A stretch of 14,459 nucleotides of DNA from Bacillota bacterium (GTDB lineage: Bacteria > Bacillota > Bacilli > Bacillales > Cytobacillaceae). The position numbers and the translations under genes were made by a program. Where the stretch lies: positions 1 through 14,459 of the forward strand of contig JAEWDX010000256.1 in the NCBI GenBank assembly GCA_023389895.1, read 5' to 3'. The notes under the pieces are model-generated. The model did no database searches, was not told where the DNA came from, and worked only from the letters and a program-made list of their open reading frames with translations. Each line of letters starts with the position of its first letter. Position 1 is the stretch's first letter. Shown piece by piece: positions 1 through 7,491 of this stretch.

Positions 1-3
1 GAA

Positions 4-576
4 ATGCGTGGTGAAGAAATGGACCGAGATTTAAAGCTGATTAAACAAATAAAGAATAAGGGAAGCGAAGCGGCGGCAAATGAACTTGTGTCCCATTATT
101 ACCGCGAAATTTACCATTTTGTTTATAAACAGACTCTTGACGAAGAGCAATCACTTGATTTAACACAGGAGATTTTCATTAATATGCTGCAAGGGCTCCA
201 TCAATTTGAAGGGAAGAGAGCAAGCTTTCGAACATGGCTTTATAAAATTGCTACATATAAGGTTGTTGATTATTTTCGTTCTCGCCATTATAAATTCCGG
301 ATTCTCTCAGATGATTTTGCTGATAAGGAAATTGGGGAGGACAAGGATTTTACGAAGATGCTGATGCAGAAGGAAGAATTTGCGACTGTTATGGAGGTAG
401 TAAACGGTTTGGAAACGTCTCAGCAGCAGGTTTTGCGCTTAAAGCTGTTTGGTGACTATACGTTTCAGGAGATTGCAGTTGCATTACAAATTCCAGAATC
501 AACAGTTAAGACAAAATATTATCGTAGTTTAAAGCTGATTAGGAAAGAAGCAAAGGAGGTCAATGATTATGCATAA
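4..576 (+). CDS. ECF-type RNA polymerase sigma factor
   Basis: The 190-residue product is a sigma-70 family factor of the short ECF type, which directs RNA polymerase to a small set of promoters. Region 2 lies at about residues 28-92 (YYREIYHFVY, a DLTQEIF stretch, then FRTWLYKIA and DYFR). Region 4 lies at about residues 128-182, with a helix-turn-helix around FQEIAVALQIPESTVKTKYY. No region 3 is seen, as expected for ECF factors. The start is uncertain: an ATG at 4 and one at 19 (MDRDLK) are both possible, and sequence upstream of position 1 is missing. The stop overlaps the start of the next gene, and an ABC transporter follows. I infer that the sigma factor controls its own operon, with the next gene as the likely anti-sigma factor. 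The assignment to ECF is secure; the regulon is unknown. Confidence 0.9.
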   Translation: MRGEEMDRDLKLIKQIKNKGSEAAANELVSHYYREIYHFVYKQTLDEEQSLDLTQEIFINMLQGLHQFEGKRASFRTWLYKIATYKVVDYFRSRHYKFRILSDDFADKEIGEDKDFTKMLMQKEEFATVMEVVNGLETSQQQVLRLKLFGDYTFQEIAVALQIPESTVKTKYYRSLKLIRKEAKEVNDYA

Positions 577-1339
577 TAAACGCCAAATTCCATTTCCAAG
601 TGATGAGATTGTTAAAAAAGAAATTAGAAAAATTGTCGCGAAAGGGATTGTGAAACAAGAATCATTTCCTCAGCTATTAAAAAATATGTATAAGCAGATC
701 GGAATTCGTTTCATTTTGAAGGACTACAAAGAGATAGCGGTCGCTGTATGTATGATGGCAATCATTATGTATATGATCACAATAAATGGTCGCGAAAGCG
801 TTGATGCCTACACTAGTTATTATGGCATTATTATGGTTGTTTCACCGCTACTTTACTGTGTTCTTTCCTTAATGCCCTTTATAACCAGTAAGCTTAATGA
901 AACATTTGAAGTTGAAATGTCATGTAAGTATAACATTTATCAAATTGCAGCTTTTCGCATGCTTTCATTTAGCGTGTTTTGCTTTCTATTAAATACGATT
1001 TGGGTGCTATCTCTTGCGATGAAGTTATCATCTGTGCAATTTGTCCAAGCCTTTATGATTTCGATCACCTCACTGCTGAGCTTTTCTCTATTGTTTTTAT
1101 ATGTGCTGTCAGTGATAAAAACATTAGCAGTAAAGGCTGTCGCGATATTGGGATGGGGGGCGATTAATGTTACGCTCCTTATCCTTGATTCATCAGTTTA
1201 TCATCAACTGCTTGTTTTTGTACCGTGGTATTTATATGGACTTATTATTTGTCTATCGGCTTATCTGTATGTGAAAAAATTAAAAGAATTTATGATTCAA
1301 AATAAGCGAAGGGGAGTAATTGAATATGCTGACAGTTAA
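569..1339 (+). CDS. Six-helix membrane protein, possible anti-sigma factor
   Basis: About 256 residues. The first 55 are polar and probably cytoplasmic. Some six hydrophobic segments follow (about residues 56-73, 84-105, 129-151, 160-183, 188-206 and 214-235), and the protein ends in a short basic tail. I do not recognise the family. Two in-frame ATGs exist at 563 and 569. I prefer 569 because the ribosome binding site AAAGGAGG (552-559) is then about nine bases away, against about three for 563. The gene overlaps the sigma factor stop and the start of the ABC ATPase, so the three are translationally linked. Position directly after an ECF factor, plus a cytoplasmic N-terminus followed by membrane helices, suggests a membrane-bound anti-sigma factor. 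This is inference from context, and no conserved anti-sigma motif such as HxxxCxxC is present. Confidence 0.75.
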   Translation: MHNKRQIPFPSDEIVKKEIRKIVAKGIVKQESFPQLLKNMYKQIGIRFILKDYKEIAVAVCMMAIIMYMITINGRESVDAYTSYYGIIMVVSPLLYCVLSLMPFITSKLNETFEVEMSCKYNIYQIAAFRMLSFSVFCFLLNTIWVLSLAMKLSSVQFVQAFMISITSLLSFSLLFLYVLSVIKTLAVKAVAILGWGAINVTLLILDSSVYHQLLVFVPWYLYGLIICLSAYLYVKKLKEFMIQNKRRGVIEYADS

Positions 1340-2201
1340 TGGAGTTAGTAAGCAATTTGGAACTTTTTCCGTATTAGATGATATTCAGCTAGAGTTTTCG
1401 AATGGCGTCTATGGATTACTTGCTCCAAACGGAGCAGGAAAAACAACATTAATTAAAATGTTAACAACATTGCTGCACCCGACAAAAGGTGAAATTTTAT
1501 ATGAAGGTAAAAATATTATGACGATGGGAGAAACTTATCGGGATCTTATCGGCTATTTGCCTCAACAATTTGGCTATTATAAAAACTATAATCCGTATCA
1601 ATATTTACAATATTTAGCGGCGCTAAAGGGAATTTCAAAGCAGGAGGCGAAAGAAAGAATCCCTGAACTTTTAAAGCTTGTTGCTTTAGAGGAAGCAATA
1701 AAAAAGAAAATGGGGAAATTTTCAGGGGGAATGATCCAACGAGTTGGCATTGCTCAGGCGATGCTAAATGATCCGAAAATTCTTATTCTTGATGAGCCGA
1801 CAGCTGGCTTGGATCCGAAGGAACGCGTACGTTTTAGAAATCTGCTATCTGATTTGGCTAGAGATCGGATCGTCATTTTATCAACACATATCGTTTCAGA
1901 TGTTGAGTCAATTGCCAATGAAATCATCATGATAAAGGATAAGCAAGTGCTTTATAAAGATAGCATTCCTACGATTTGCCAGCAGCTTGAAGGCAAGGTT
2001 TTTGAAACAGAAATGGAGTTTGAGCAGGTTCCGTTATTTCGAGAACAATATTTATCCCTTTCTGAAAGACAGGAAGATGGGAGAATGAAGATTCGCTTTA
2101 TTGCAGAGGAGGCTTGCGATCCGAAGTGGAAGCAAGTAAAACCTACTTTAGAGGATGTATTTCTTTATCAATATCAAGATGAAAAAGTAGGGAAAGAATG
2201 A
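1326..2201 (+). CDS. ABC transporter ATP-binding protein
   Basis: The 291-residue product is a complete ABC ATPase that would power export or transport through the permeases encoded next. All motifs are visible: Walker A APNGAGKTT (residues 33-41), the Q-loop in YLPQQFGYY, signature SGGMIQR, Walker B ILILDEPTAGLDP and the H-loop STH. The first Walker A residue is Ala instead of the usual Gly, a tolerated variant. The C-terminal 75 residues form the extra domain common in exporters of the CcmA/NatA/YxlF type. The start at 1326 is chosen over an in-frame TTG at 1320 because GGGGAG (1311-1316) is then correctly spaced. The gene overlaps the preceding gene by 14 bases and the following permease by four (ATGA). 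The substrate is unknown; peptide antibiotic resistance or envelope stress would fit the ECF context but is not shown. Confidence 0.93.
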   Translation: MLTVNGVSKQFGTFSVLDDIQLEFSNGVYGLLAPNGAGKTTLIKMLTTLLHPTKGEILYEGKNIMTMGETYRDLIGYLPQQFGYYKNYNPYQYLQYLAALKGISKQEAKERIPELLKLVALEEAIKKKMGKFSGGMIQRVGIAQAMLNDPKILILDEPTAGLDPKERVRFRNLLSDLARDRIVILSTHIVSDVESIANEIIMIKDKQVLYKDSIPTICQQLEGKVFETEMEFEQVPLFREQYLSLSERQEDGRMKIRFIAEEACDPKWKQVKPTLEDVFLYQYQDEKVGKE

Positions 2202-3457
2202 TGAGGGTTTTACTGTATGAAATAAGGAAAGCACTCCTATCTCCTATAATCATTGCCCTTATCGTCATTTTTACCGGCTTCAATTTCTTTCTCATTTATG
2301 AAAATGCTTATATTAAGGATGATTTACGCAATGTAAATCAAATAGCCAGTATATATGGAACGGAAATTGATAAAGAAATGCTGGAAAGAATGAGAAATGA
2401 TTACGAAGCGAGGATGAAAAAGGTAAATGAACAGACAAAGACTGTTCTAGCAAAGTCTTATCAAAATATGAACGAGTTTTATTCTGACCACTCCTTCTAT
2501 CTTCCTGAAAAATTTTCTGAAAAAGAAATACAGTTTTTTAATGAAACAGCTCTGTTGGAATTTTACTATTTTTCTAGTCAAACGATCGATGAGGATTTTT
2601 TGGCTTACGATCCGATTAAAATTGCTGAGAAGGAAATGTGGATGTATGGAATTGATGGAAAAGCAGCAGAGTTCATTAGAAGTCATTATAGTAAATTCAC
2701 GGAGAGATATGAAGAAGTATTGAAAAATAAGGAGTATAAACATCTTTTTCCATCCCAAAGAGTATTTGAAACCCATCTCCTATTATTTAAAAAAATGTTT
2801 AAAGCCATGTTAATAGAAAGCCTAATCTTAACGGTTCTCGTAACGGCTTATGTGATGAATTATGAGTTTGATAGAGGAACTTTTTTACTAGCATATAGCT
2901 CAAAAAGAGGGAGAAAGCTATGGCTAGATAAGCTTTGGGCTGCGTTAATCACAAATATTTTTGTTTTGACAATTATATTGGTGATTAGCTTGGTAACTTA
3001 TTTCACTGTGTTCTCATATCGAGAATTTTGGCATGTTCCGATTAGCAGTTTATTCAATGCAGGAAAAGAATGGTTTATGTCATGGTGGAATTTATCCTTT
3101 GCACAGTATTTAGCTGCTGTTGTTTTACTCGCTTATATATTAGTCATTTTATTCACTTTAATGACAGTGATTTTTGCAAGATGGATTCGTAATAGTTATC
3201 TTGTCTTTTTTACCTTTCTTTGTATGTTTGGTGTAATATTTGTAAATCAGGCATTGTTTCCAAACAGTAATATTTTATTTTTGTTCGGTTATTTTACCCC
3301 TGTAAATCTAATTTTAAATTCGTTTGTTTGGTTTATGCAAAGAGCCGTTACATTTACTGCTTATTTTGAGATCGTGACAGTTGCTGTTTGGTTTGTTTTA
3401 TTACTTCTATGCGTCATGTATTGTGCAAGAAGCTTTCGAAAAAGTGATTTAACTTAA
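2198..3457 (+). CDS. ABC-2 type transporter permease
   Basis: This 419-residue membrane protein has the layout of ABC-2 type permeases. One N-terminal helix (about 13-34) is followed by a large, charged, probably extracytoplasmic region (35-200), then five or six helices (about 204-222, 247-272, 303-327, 333-354 and 386-409). The stretch YSSKRGRKLWLDKLWAAL (233-250) after the second helix is matched in the permease encoded at 3612 (YTSKIGRRLFKKKL), so the two are related and probably arose by duplication. The start ATG at 2198 overlaps the ATPase stop; a second ATG at 2201 is equally good given GGGAAAG just upstream. Translation is therefore coupled to the ATPase. It most likely forms a heterodimer with the second permease. 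Substrate unknown. Confidence 0.87.
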   Translation: MMRVLLYEIRKALLSPIIIALIVIFTGFNFFLIYENAYIKDDLRNVNQIASIYGTEIDKEMLERMRNDYEARMKKVNEQTKTVLAKSYQNMNEFYSDHSFYLPEKFSEKEIQFFNETALLEFYYFSSQTIDEDFLAYDPIKIAEKEMWMYGIDGKAAEFIRSHYSKFTERYEEVLKNKEYKHLFPSQRVFETHLLLFKKMFKAMLIESLILTVLVTAYVMNYEFDRGTFLLAYSSKRGRKLWLDKLWAALITNIFVLTIILVISLVTYFTVFSYREFWHVPISSLFNAGKEWFMSWWNLSFAQYLAAVVLLAYILVILFTLMTVIFARWIRNSYLVFFTFLCMFGVIFVNQALFPNSNILFLFGYFTPVNLILNSFVWFMQRAVTFTAYFEIVTVAVWFVLLLLCVMYCARSFRKSDLT

Positions 3458-3611
3458 TTCACCATCAATTAGTTGAAGCTGACCATATTTATATGGGATA
3501 GAAGAATGCTGATCCAATTTCAGAAGGATTCAGTTTAAACCTTCAGCGGTTACGTCAGACTTATTTGCTGAATATTGTTTAGAATTTTTTTAGTAAAGGA
3601 GTTCGGTAGAT

Positions 3612-4766
3612 TTGCGAATTATTCTACAGGAAATAAAGAAGATTTTTCATCCGGTCATGCTGTTGCTTCTAATAGCAATAAACTGCCTGATGTATTATAT
3701 TTTCATTGATTTTGATATTACTGTTTTTCCGAATGGAAGACCGGCAACAGATATGTATCATATCGGGATTGAAATGGTTGAAAAATATGGGCATGAATTA
3801 GATGAGGCTGAGCTTGAAGATTTTAAAGCGGTGCTGGAGAAGGAAATAACGAAGGCAGATGAATACATTCAATCTGATCAAGATTTTATTAACTTAGGAA
3901 TTAGTAGCTACAAACAATTTCAAGAAATGAGAGATGCAGATTCAGCTGCTGAAGAATTACACTCAAAGGTAATATTTGATGAAGGACTTGACTTGTTTTG
4001 GGAGATTCCTGAGAGAGAACGTATTATTGAGGATATGGAGTTTGTGAATGAACGTTATGGTTATTCACTCATTGAAGGGGGGCCTACTAAGAAACAAGAG
4101 CAAAGGATTCAAGAGATTGTCAACTCTGGGGCAGTTAGATCGATTTTTCCTTCCTATCCAGTAGAATACAACTTTCGAACGATAAGTAAATCGATTGCGA
4201 TAACAATTTTAGTTAGTGTACTCTTTATGATTTCCCCAATTTTTATAAGAGATTATAAGAATAACATGGTTGGCTTGCAGTATACGTCTAAGATTGGAAG
4301 AAGGTTATTTAAGAAAAAACTTGTAGCTGGAATGCTCTCTGCTTTCTTGATTACAACGGTTTTGCTTATTGTCTACTACAGCCTGTATTCAACAAATAAT
4401 ATCGGTATGTTTCTTGATAGTGGCATTAACTCGTTTATGGGGTGGGCATATTGGTATGATCTCAGCTTTCTTCAGCTTATTATCGTAACCATCCTATTAA
4501 CTTATGTACTAACATTATCAATGGCTTTACTTGCCATTTTTGTATCAAGCATATGCAAAAACTATATATCCATTATCGGCATCCTTCTTCCACTTTTCGT
4601 CGTTGCTTATCAGCAGATTATGAAGCGAGCATTACCTAATGAAGCATTTTCTATTTCACGCTCACAATGGGAGTTTAGTATTTTATACAGTATCGTCATC
4701 ATTTTCCCGCTTATCGTGATTTTTTGGAAAAAGAAGATAGAAATGAAGCGGGATGTTTTGGAATAA
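3612..4766 (+). CDS. ABC-2 type transporter permease, paralogue of the preceding gene
   Basis: This 384-residue membrane protein has one N-terminal helix (about 13-33), an acidic soluble region (34-190), then helices at about 193-213, 238-258, 285-312, 318-335 and 355-372. It shares the N-terminal pattern MR-I/V-x-L-x-EI-K/R-K and the YTSK-GRR motif (224-231) with the permease encoded at 2198. Initiation is at a TTG: AGGAG at 3597-3601 sits ten bases upstream, and no in-frame ATG precedes the conserved N-terminus. A 154-base gap separates it from the upstream gene, unlike the overlaps elsewhere in this operon. The gap contains no clear T-tailed terminator, so read-through is plausible. It probably pairs with the other permease on the single ATPase. 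Substrate unknown. Confidence 0.87.
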   Translation: MRIILQEIKKIFHPVMLLLLIAINCLMYYIFIDFDITVFPNGRPATDMYHIGIEMVEKYGHELDEAELEDFKAVLEKEITKADEYIQSDQDFINLGISSYKQFQEMRDADSAAEELHSKVIFDEGLDLFWEIPERERIIEDMEFVNERYGYSLIEGGPTKKQEQRIQEIVNSGAVRSIFPSYPVEYNFRTISKSIAITILVSVLFMISPIFIRDYKNNMVGLQYTSKIGRRLFKKKLVAGMLSAFLITTVLLIVYYSLYSTNNIGMFLDSGINSFMGWAYWYDLSFLQLIIVTILLTYVLTLSMALLAIFVSSICKNYISIIGILLPLFVVAYQQIMKRALPNEAFSISRSQWEFSILYSIVIIFPLIVIFWKKKIEMKRDVLE

Positions 4767-4797
4767 TAAATATATTCTCGAAAAGAATAATTCTCTT

Positions 4798-4826
4798 TTG
4801 AAAATGATAATTATTCTCAATAAAGT
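4798..4826 (+). promoter_or_regulatory. Candidate promoter with Fur box
   Basis: A 7-1-7 Fur site, TGATAAT-T-ATTCTCA, occupies 4805-4819 and differs at one position from TGATAATNATTATCA. It lies between a possible -35 (TTGAAA, 4798-4803) and a weaker -10 (TAAAGT, 4821-4826), 17 bases apart. The G and C at positions 2 and 14 of the site fit Fur better than PerR (three mismatches). A wider dyad, AGAATAATT (4784-4792) against AATTATTCT (4809-4817), extends the symmetry upstream, so a second overlapping Fur dimer is possible. The Fur box is convincing; the -35/-10 assignment is weaker. Confidence 0.7.
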
Positions 4827-4886
4827 CAAAAATATTACCGAAAATACGACTAGTTTCTTGTAAAATAAAACAGGGAGGTTTTAATT

Positions 4887-5606
4887 ATGCAGGAGATTAG
4901 TAATTTAGCTTTATTTGTTATTCTTTTATTTGTTTTTGTGCCCATCCTTATTTCGATGAATCAGAAGCTTGGAATGGGGAAGGACATTTTATTTTCATCC
5001 ATCCGGGGATTTGTCCAATTATTATTATTAGGACTATTTATTTCAGTATTATTTTCACTAGAAAATATTTTAGTTGTGTTTAGTTATATTTTTCTTATGA
5101 TCATCATCGCAGCGATAAATGCATCGAAACGGGGAATAAATCGTAAAAAGTCATTTTTCATTCTTCTAGTGGGGCTTACCATTACCGTGATTATGTGTAT
5201 TAGCGTTTGGCTTGCTTTCGGTATTGTCCCTTTAGAGGCGCAATATTTAATTCCTGTTTGTGGGATGTTTATCGGAAATGGGATGATTGCAGGAGCTGTC
5301 GTGTTAGAAGCGATGAAAAATGATCTTGAACTGGAAGAAGAGTTTCTTAAAAAGAAAGCGATCAAAATTGCAATGATCCCAACGGTCGATATGCTGAAAA
5401 CAGTCGGGCTCATTCAAATTCCAGGTACGATGACAGGAATGATTTTAGCTGGAGCCGATCCATTTGGTTCAGTTAAATATCAAATTTTTATCATTTTCAC
5501 ATTATTAGTTGTTTCTTCTTTAACTGCGATTATCGTCTGTTTATTGAATTATAAATATGTCATTTTGGAAAATTTACATAGTGGAACTCAACTGGAAGGT
5601 AAGTAA
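4887..5606 (+). CDS. fetB: FetB-type metal ABC permease (UPF0014 family)
   Basis: The 239-residue integral membrane protein matches the UPF0014/FetB family (YbbM in E. coli, YjkA in B. subtilis). Key motifs are IRGFVQLLLLG (39-49), GMFIGNGM (126-133), IPGTMTGMILAG (178-189), DP at 191-192 and YQI at 198-200. About six or seven helices are visible, and the length is close to the family norm. In E. coli FetB works with the ATPase FetA in iron export. Here no FetA-like ATPase is adjacent: the upstream gene is an unrelated ABC-2 permease and the downstream gene is plsC. It has its own AGGGAGG site (4872-4878) eight bases before the ATG, a Fur box upstream and a strong terminator downstream, so it looks monocistronic. 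The partner ATPase must be encoded elsewhere or be missing. Family assignment is firm; direction of transport is not. Confidence 0.88.
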   Translation: MQEISNLALFVILLFVFVPILISMNQKLGMGKDILFSSIRGFVQLLLLGLFISVLFSLENILVVFSYIFLMIIIAAINASKRGINRKKSFFILLVGLTITVIMCISVWLAFGIVPLEAQYLIPVCGMFIGNGMIAGAVVLEAMKNDLELEEEFLKKKAIKIAMIPTVDMLKTVGLIQIPGTMTGMILAGADPFGSVKYQIFIIFTLLVVSSLTAIIVCLLNYKYVILENLHSGTQLEGK

Positions 5607-5618
5607 ATAAATCTAGCT

Positions 5619-5653
5619 AAAGCATGTGGGTAAGCCATCCCACATGCTTTTTT
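5619..5653 (+). terminator. Intrinsic terminator after fetB
   Basis: A perfect 12-bp stem (AAAGCATGTGGG at 5619-5630 against CCCACATGCTTT at 5639-5650) encloses an eight-base loop and runs into TTTTTT (5648-5653). It starts 13 bases after the fetB stop codon. Confidence 0.93.
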
Positions 5654-5674
5654 CAAAAGTATAAACACCTACTA

Positions 5675-5691
5675 TTAGTACCAGATTCTAA
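5675..5691 (+). promoter_or_regulatory. FapR-type operator upstream of plsC
   Basis: The 17-base sequence TTAGTACCAGATTCTAA fits the FapR operator pattern (TTAGTACC then a CTAA end), with outer TTAG/CTAA symmetry. FapR is the malonyl-CoA-responsive repressor of fatty acid and phospholipid synthesis in Bacillus and Staphylococcus, and its B. subtilis regulon includes plsC (yhdO). The site lies 76 bases before the plsC start and just after the fetB terminator. Context and sequence agree. I could not place the -35/-10 boxes confidently. Confidence 0.8.
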
Positions 5692-5767
5692 AATATGGTT
5701 CCATTTTCGTGAAAGTTATTTTAAAATGAAAGTGAATGGAGCTGTAACTAAAATCTGGTGGTGAATC

Positions 5768-6364
5768 ATGATGCTATATTATTTATTTAGCAATATTTTA
5801 TTTGTAATGATTAAGCTTTTCAATCTATTAAAAGTGAAGGGGAAAGAAAATTTGCCAGCTGGGGAGCGATATGTTGTTACTTGCTCACATAAAGGCTGGG
5901 TTGATGTCATTATGCTGGCGATCGCAATGTATCCGATCCCGGTTCATTATATGGCGAAGAAGGAGTTATTTGAAGGAAAAATAAGAAAAATGTTCTTTCA
6001 GTCAATAAAAGCCTTTCCTGTCAATCGAGAAAATCCAGGTCCAAGCACGTTGAAAATTCCGCTAAAATTATTAAAGGAAAATAAATGTGTCGGTATTTTT
6101 CCGAGCGGTACAAGAACAAGTGAGGATATCCCATTGAAAAGGGGAGCGGTAACGATCGCTTTAAAGGCAAACGCACCATTAATCCCTGCTGTTTTCAACG
6201 GTCCAACTAATTTTTCACAGATTTTCAAAGGGAAAAAATCGGTTGTTGAATTCGGGAAGCCCATTGTTTTTTCCGAAAATGAGCAAGGAAAAAGAAGAGA
6301 TGAAATTCTCGAGGAAGGCTTGCAATTATTAGAAGAGGAGATGAAAAATTTAGAAAGAAACTAG
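5768..6364 (+). CDS. plsC: 1-acyl-sn-glycerol-3-phosphate acyltransferase PlsC
   Basis: The 198-residue enzyme acylates lysophosphatidic acid at position 2 to make phosphatidic acid at the membrane. Acyltransferase motif I is HKGWVD (His41-x4-Asp46), motif II lies around KKELF to FPVNREN (64-89), motif III is FPSGTRT (111-117) and motif IV is LIPAVFNG (138-145). One hydrophobic segment at residues 2-20 would anchor it. Length and wording closely match B. subtilis PlsC (YhdO). Motif I has Ser40 where many members have Asn, and motif III reads SGTR in place of EGTR; both occur in this subfamily. Two adjacent ATGs (5768 and 5771) could serve as start, preceded by GGTGGTGA. The FapR operator upstream indicates control by malonyl-CoA level. 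It stands alone between fetB and yebC. Confidence 0.93.
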   Translation: MMLYYLFSNILFVMIKLFNLLKVKGKENLPAGERYVVTCSHKGWVDVIMLAIAMYPIPVHYMAKKELFEGKIRKMFFQSIKAFPVNRENPGPSTLKIPLKLLKENKCVGIFPSGTRTSEDIPLKRGAVTIALKANAPLIPAVFNGPTNFSQIFKGKKSVVEFGKPIVFSENEQGKRRDEILEEGLQLLEEEMKNLERN

Positions 6365-6385
6365 GCGGCTCCTACATTTGAGAAG

Positions 6386-6414
6386 TGGAAACAAATTTTT
6401 TATTGCGTTATACT
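6386..6414 (+). promoter_or_regulatory. Possible sigma-A promoter for yebC
   Basis: TGGAAA (6386-6391) and TATACT (6409-6414) are separated by 17 bases, each matching four or five of six consensus positions. This would give a leader of roughly 130 bases carrying the palindrome at 6458-6519. It is a pattern match only. Confidence 0.4.
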
Positions 6415-6457
6415 AGTAGATGGTGAAAAGTGTTTCCTTTTTCAACTGGTAATAATA

Positions 6458-6519
6458 TTTTTCGTAGAAAAAAGTTGATGAAACGATCCGTTTCGTATTA
6501 CTATTTTCTATGAGAAAAA
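6458..6519 (+). repeat. Imperfect palindrome in the yebC leader
   Basis: The outer arms TTTTTC-GTAGAAAA (6458-6471) and TTTTCTATGAGAAAAA (6504-6519) pair with a two-base bulge. An inner perfect stem GAAACG/CGTTTC (6480-6485 and 6489-6494) encloses a three-base loop. The middle parts pair poorly. It lies 30 bases before the yebC start codon and is not followed by a T-run that would make it a terminator. It could be a leader RNA structure or a remnant of an inverted repeat. Confidence 0.5.
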
Positions 6520-6549
6520 GATTTTTGATGTAGAAAGAGAGTGGTCATT

Positions 6550-7269
6550 ATGGGCCGTAAATGGAACAATATTAAGGAAAAAAAAGCAGCAAAGGATGCA
6601 AATACGAGTAGAATTTATGCTAAATTTGGTCGCGAAATTTATGTCGTTGCAAGACAAGGTGAACCTGATCCCGACTTAAACCAAGCATTAAAGATGGTAT
6701 TAGAACGGGCAAAAACATATAATGTGCCAAGAGCAATCATTGACCGTGCGATCGAAAAGGCGAAGGGCGGTTCTGACGAAAGCTATGATGAGCTTCGTTA
6801 TGAAGGTTTTGGCCCGAATGGATCAATGGTTATTGTTGATGCATTAACGAATAATGTTAACCGCACAGCTTCAGAAGTACGTGCTGCCTTTGGTAAAAAT
6901 GGCGGGAATATGGGGGTAAGCGGTTCTGTTGCCTATATGTTTGATGCTACAGCTGTTTTCGGAATAGAAGGGAAAACCGAAGATGAAATCCTAGAAATCC
7001 TAATGGAAGCAGATGTGGATGTTCGCGATATTTCTGAAGAAGAGGATCAGATTATTGTTTATGCGGAGCCAGACCAATTTCATGCGGTTCAAGAAGCATT
7101 TAAAAATGCAAGCATTACAGAATTTACTGTCGCTGAACTCACAATGCTCTCACAAACAGATGCTATTCTAACAGATGACACGAAAGCACAATTTGAAAAA
7201 ATGATTGATGCATTAGAGGATTTAGAGGACGTTCAGCAAGTGTATCATAACGTGGATTCTGAAGAGTAA
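6550..7269 (+). CDS. yebC: YebC/TACO1-family protein (YeeI-type)
   Basis: The 239-residue product opens with MGRKWNNIKEKKAAKDA and contains the family hallmarks RIYAKFGREI, NVPRAIIDRAIEKAKGG, YEGFGPNG, NNVNRTASEVRAAF and GNMGVSGSVAYMF. It closely resembles B. subtilis YeeI (the YebC2 type). YebC proteins were long annotated as transcription regulators; TACO1 and recent bacterial work link the family to translation and relief of ribosome stalling on proline-rich sequences. The ATG at 6550 is chosen because family members begin MGRKW; the GTG at 6541 would add three residues. The gene is complete, but its last 26 codons (from 7189) recur at 12541, showing that an element has inserted in its 3' end. 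The present tail ends VDSEE, while the displaced copy ends VDLGE, so this tail was probably supplied by the element. Confidence 0.95.
   Translation: MGRKWNNIKEKKAAKDANTSRIYAKFGREIYVVARQGEPDPDLNQALKMVLERAKTYNVPRAIIDRAIEKAKGGSDESYDELRYEGFGPNGSMVIVDALTNNVNRTASEVRAAFGKNGGNMGVSGSVAYMFDATAVFGIEGKTEDEILEILMEADVDVRDISEEEDQIIVYAEPDQFHAVQEAFKNASITEFTVAELTMLSQTDAILTDDTKAQFEKMIDALEDLEDVQQVYHNVDSEE
7189..7269 (+). repeat. Left copy of yebC 3' end direct repeat (candidate attL)
   Basis: These 81 bases encode QFEKMIDALEDLEDVQQVY and the final residues of YebC with its stop. They align without gaps to 12541-12621, with about 63 of 81 bases identical by hand count. Most differences are synonymous third-position changes. 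The longest identical runs are only about 11 bases (TGATTGATGCA and GTTCAGCAAGT), so one of these or the flanking bases may be the recombination core. Confidence 0.85.
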
Positions 7270-7443
7270 GAGGAACAAATCCTTTAATCTCGGCGCTTAG
7301 AAGTTGTCATATCTAGTCTGAGCATGCAAATATATTCGTAATTCACCCTATTTGTCAATCAGCGATGGTATACATTAAGTCGTTTGGTGATATTTATGGT
7401 GATGTACGTTTTTTCAGTCCAAGATTAGAAGCGCATCTTATTT

Positions 7444-7490
7444 AAACTCACTTTTTGTATGGGAAATGACTATACAAGGAGTGAGTTTTT
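7444..7490 (+). promoter_or_regulatory. Hairpin sequestering the recombinase ribosome binding site
   Basis: The arm 7444-7460 (beginning AAACTCACT) pairs fully at RNA level with 7472-7488 (ending GTGAGTTT). The stem has 17 pairs, two of them G-U, with the 11-base loop GGGAAATGACT. The Shine-Dalgarno AAGGAG (7476-7481) lies inside the 3' arm, ten bases before the ATG at 7492. A T-run (7485-7491) follows, so the structure could also act as a terminator against read-through from yebC. Several insertion sequences (IS10, IS200) use comparable leader structures to keep external transcripts from expressing the transposase. Confidence 0.75.
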
Positions 7491-7491
7491 T

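Noticed and set aside
2447..2776. 109-codon - strand ORF opposite the first permease
   Set aside because: It is a shadow of a well-supported + strand gene; no independent features.
4805..4819. PerR or Zur operator instead of Fur
   Set aside because: Three mismatches to the PerR pattern and no Zur-type TCGTAA half-site, against one mismatch to the Fur 7-1-7 pattern.
5680..5759. ACCAGATT/AATCTGGT inverted pair upstream of plsC
   Set aside because: The left copy is part of the FapR site, and the right copy, 64 bases on, overlaps the ribosome binding region; probably coincidental.
7385..7403. TGGTGAT direct repeats as integrase arm sites
   Set aside because: Only two short copies; no further spaced copies that would support arm-type binding sites.
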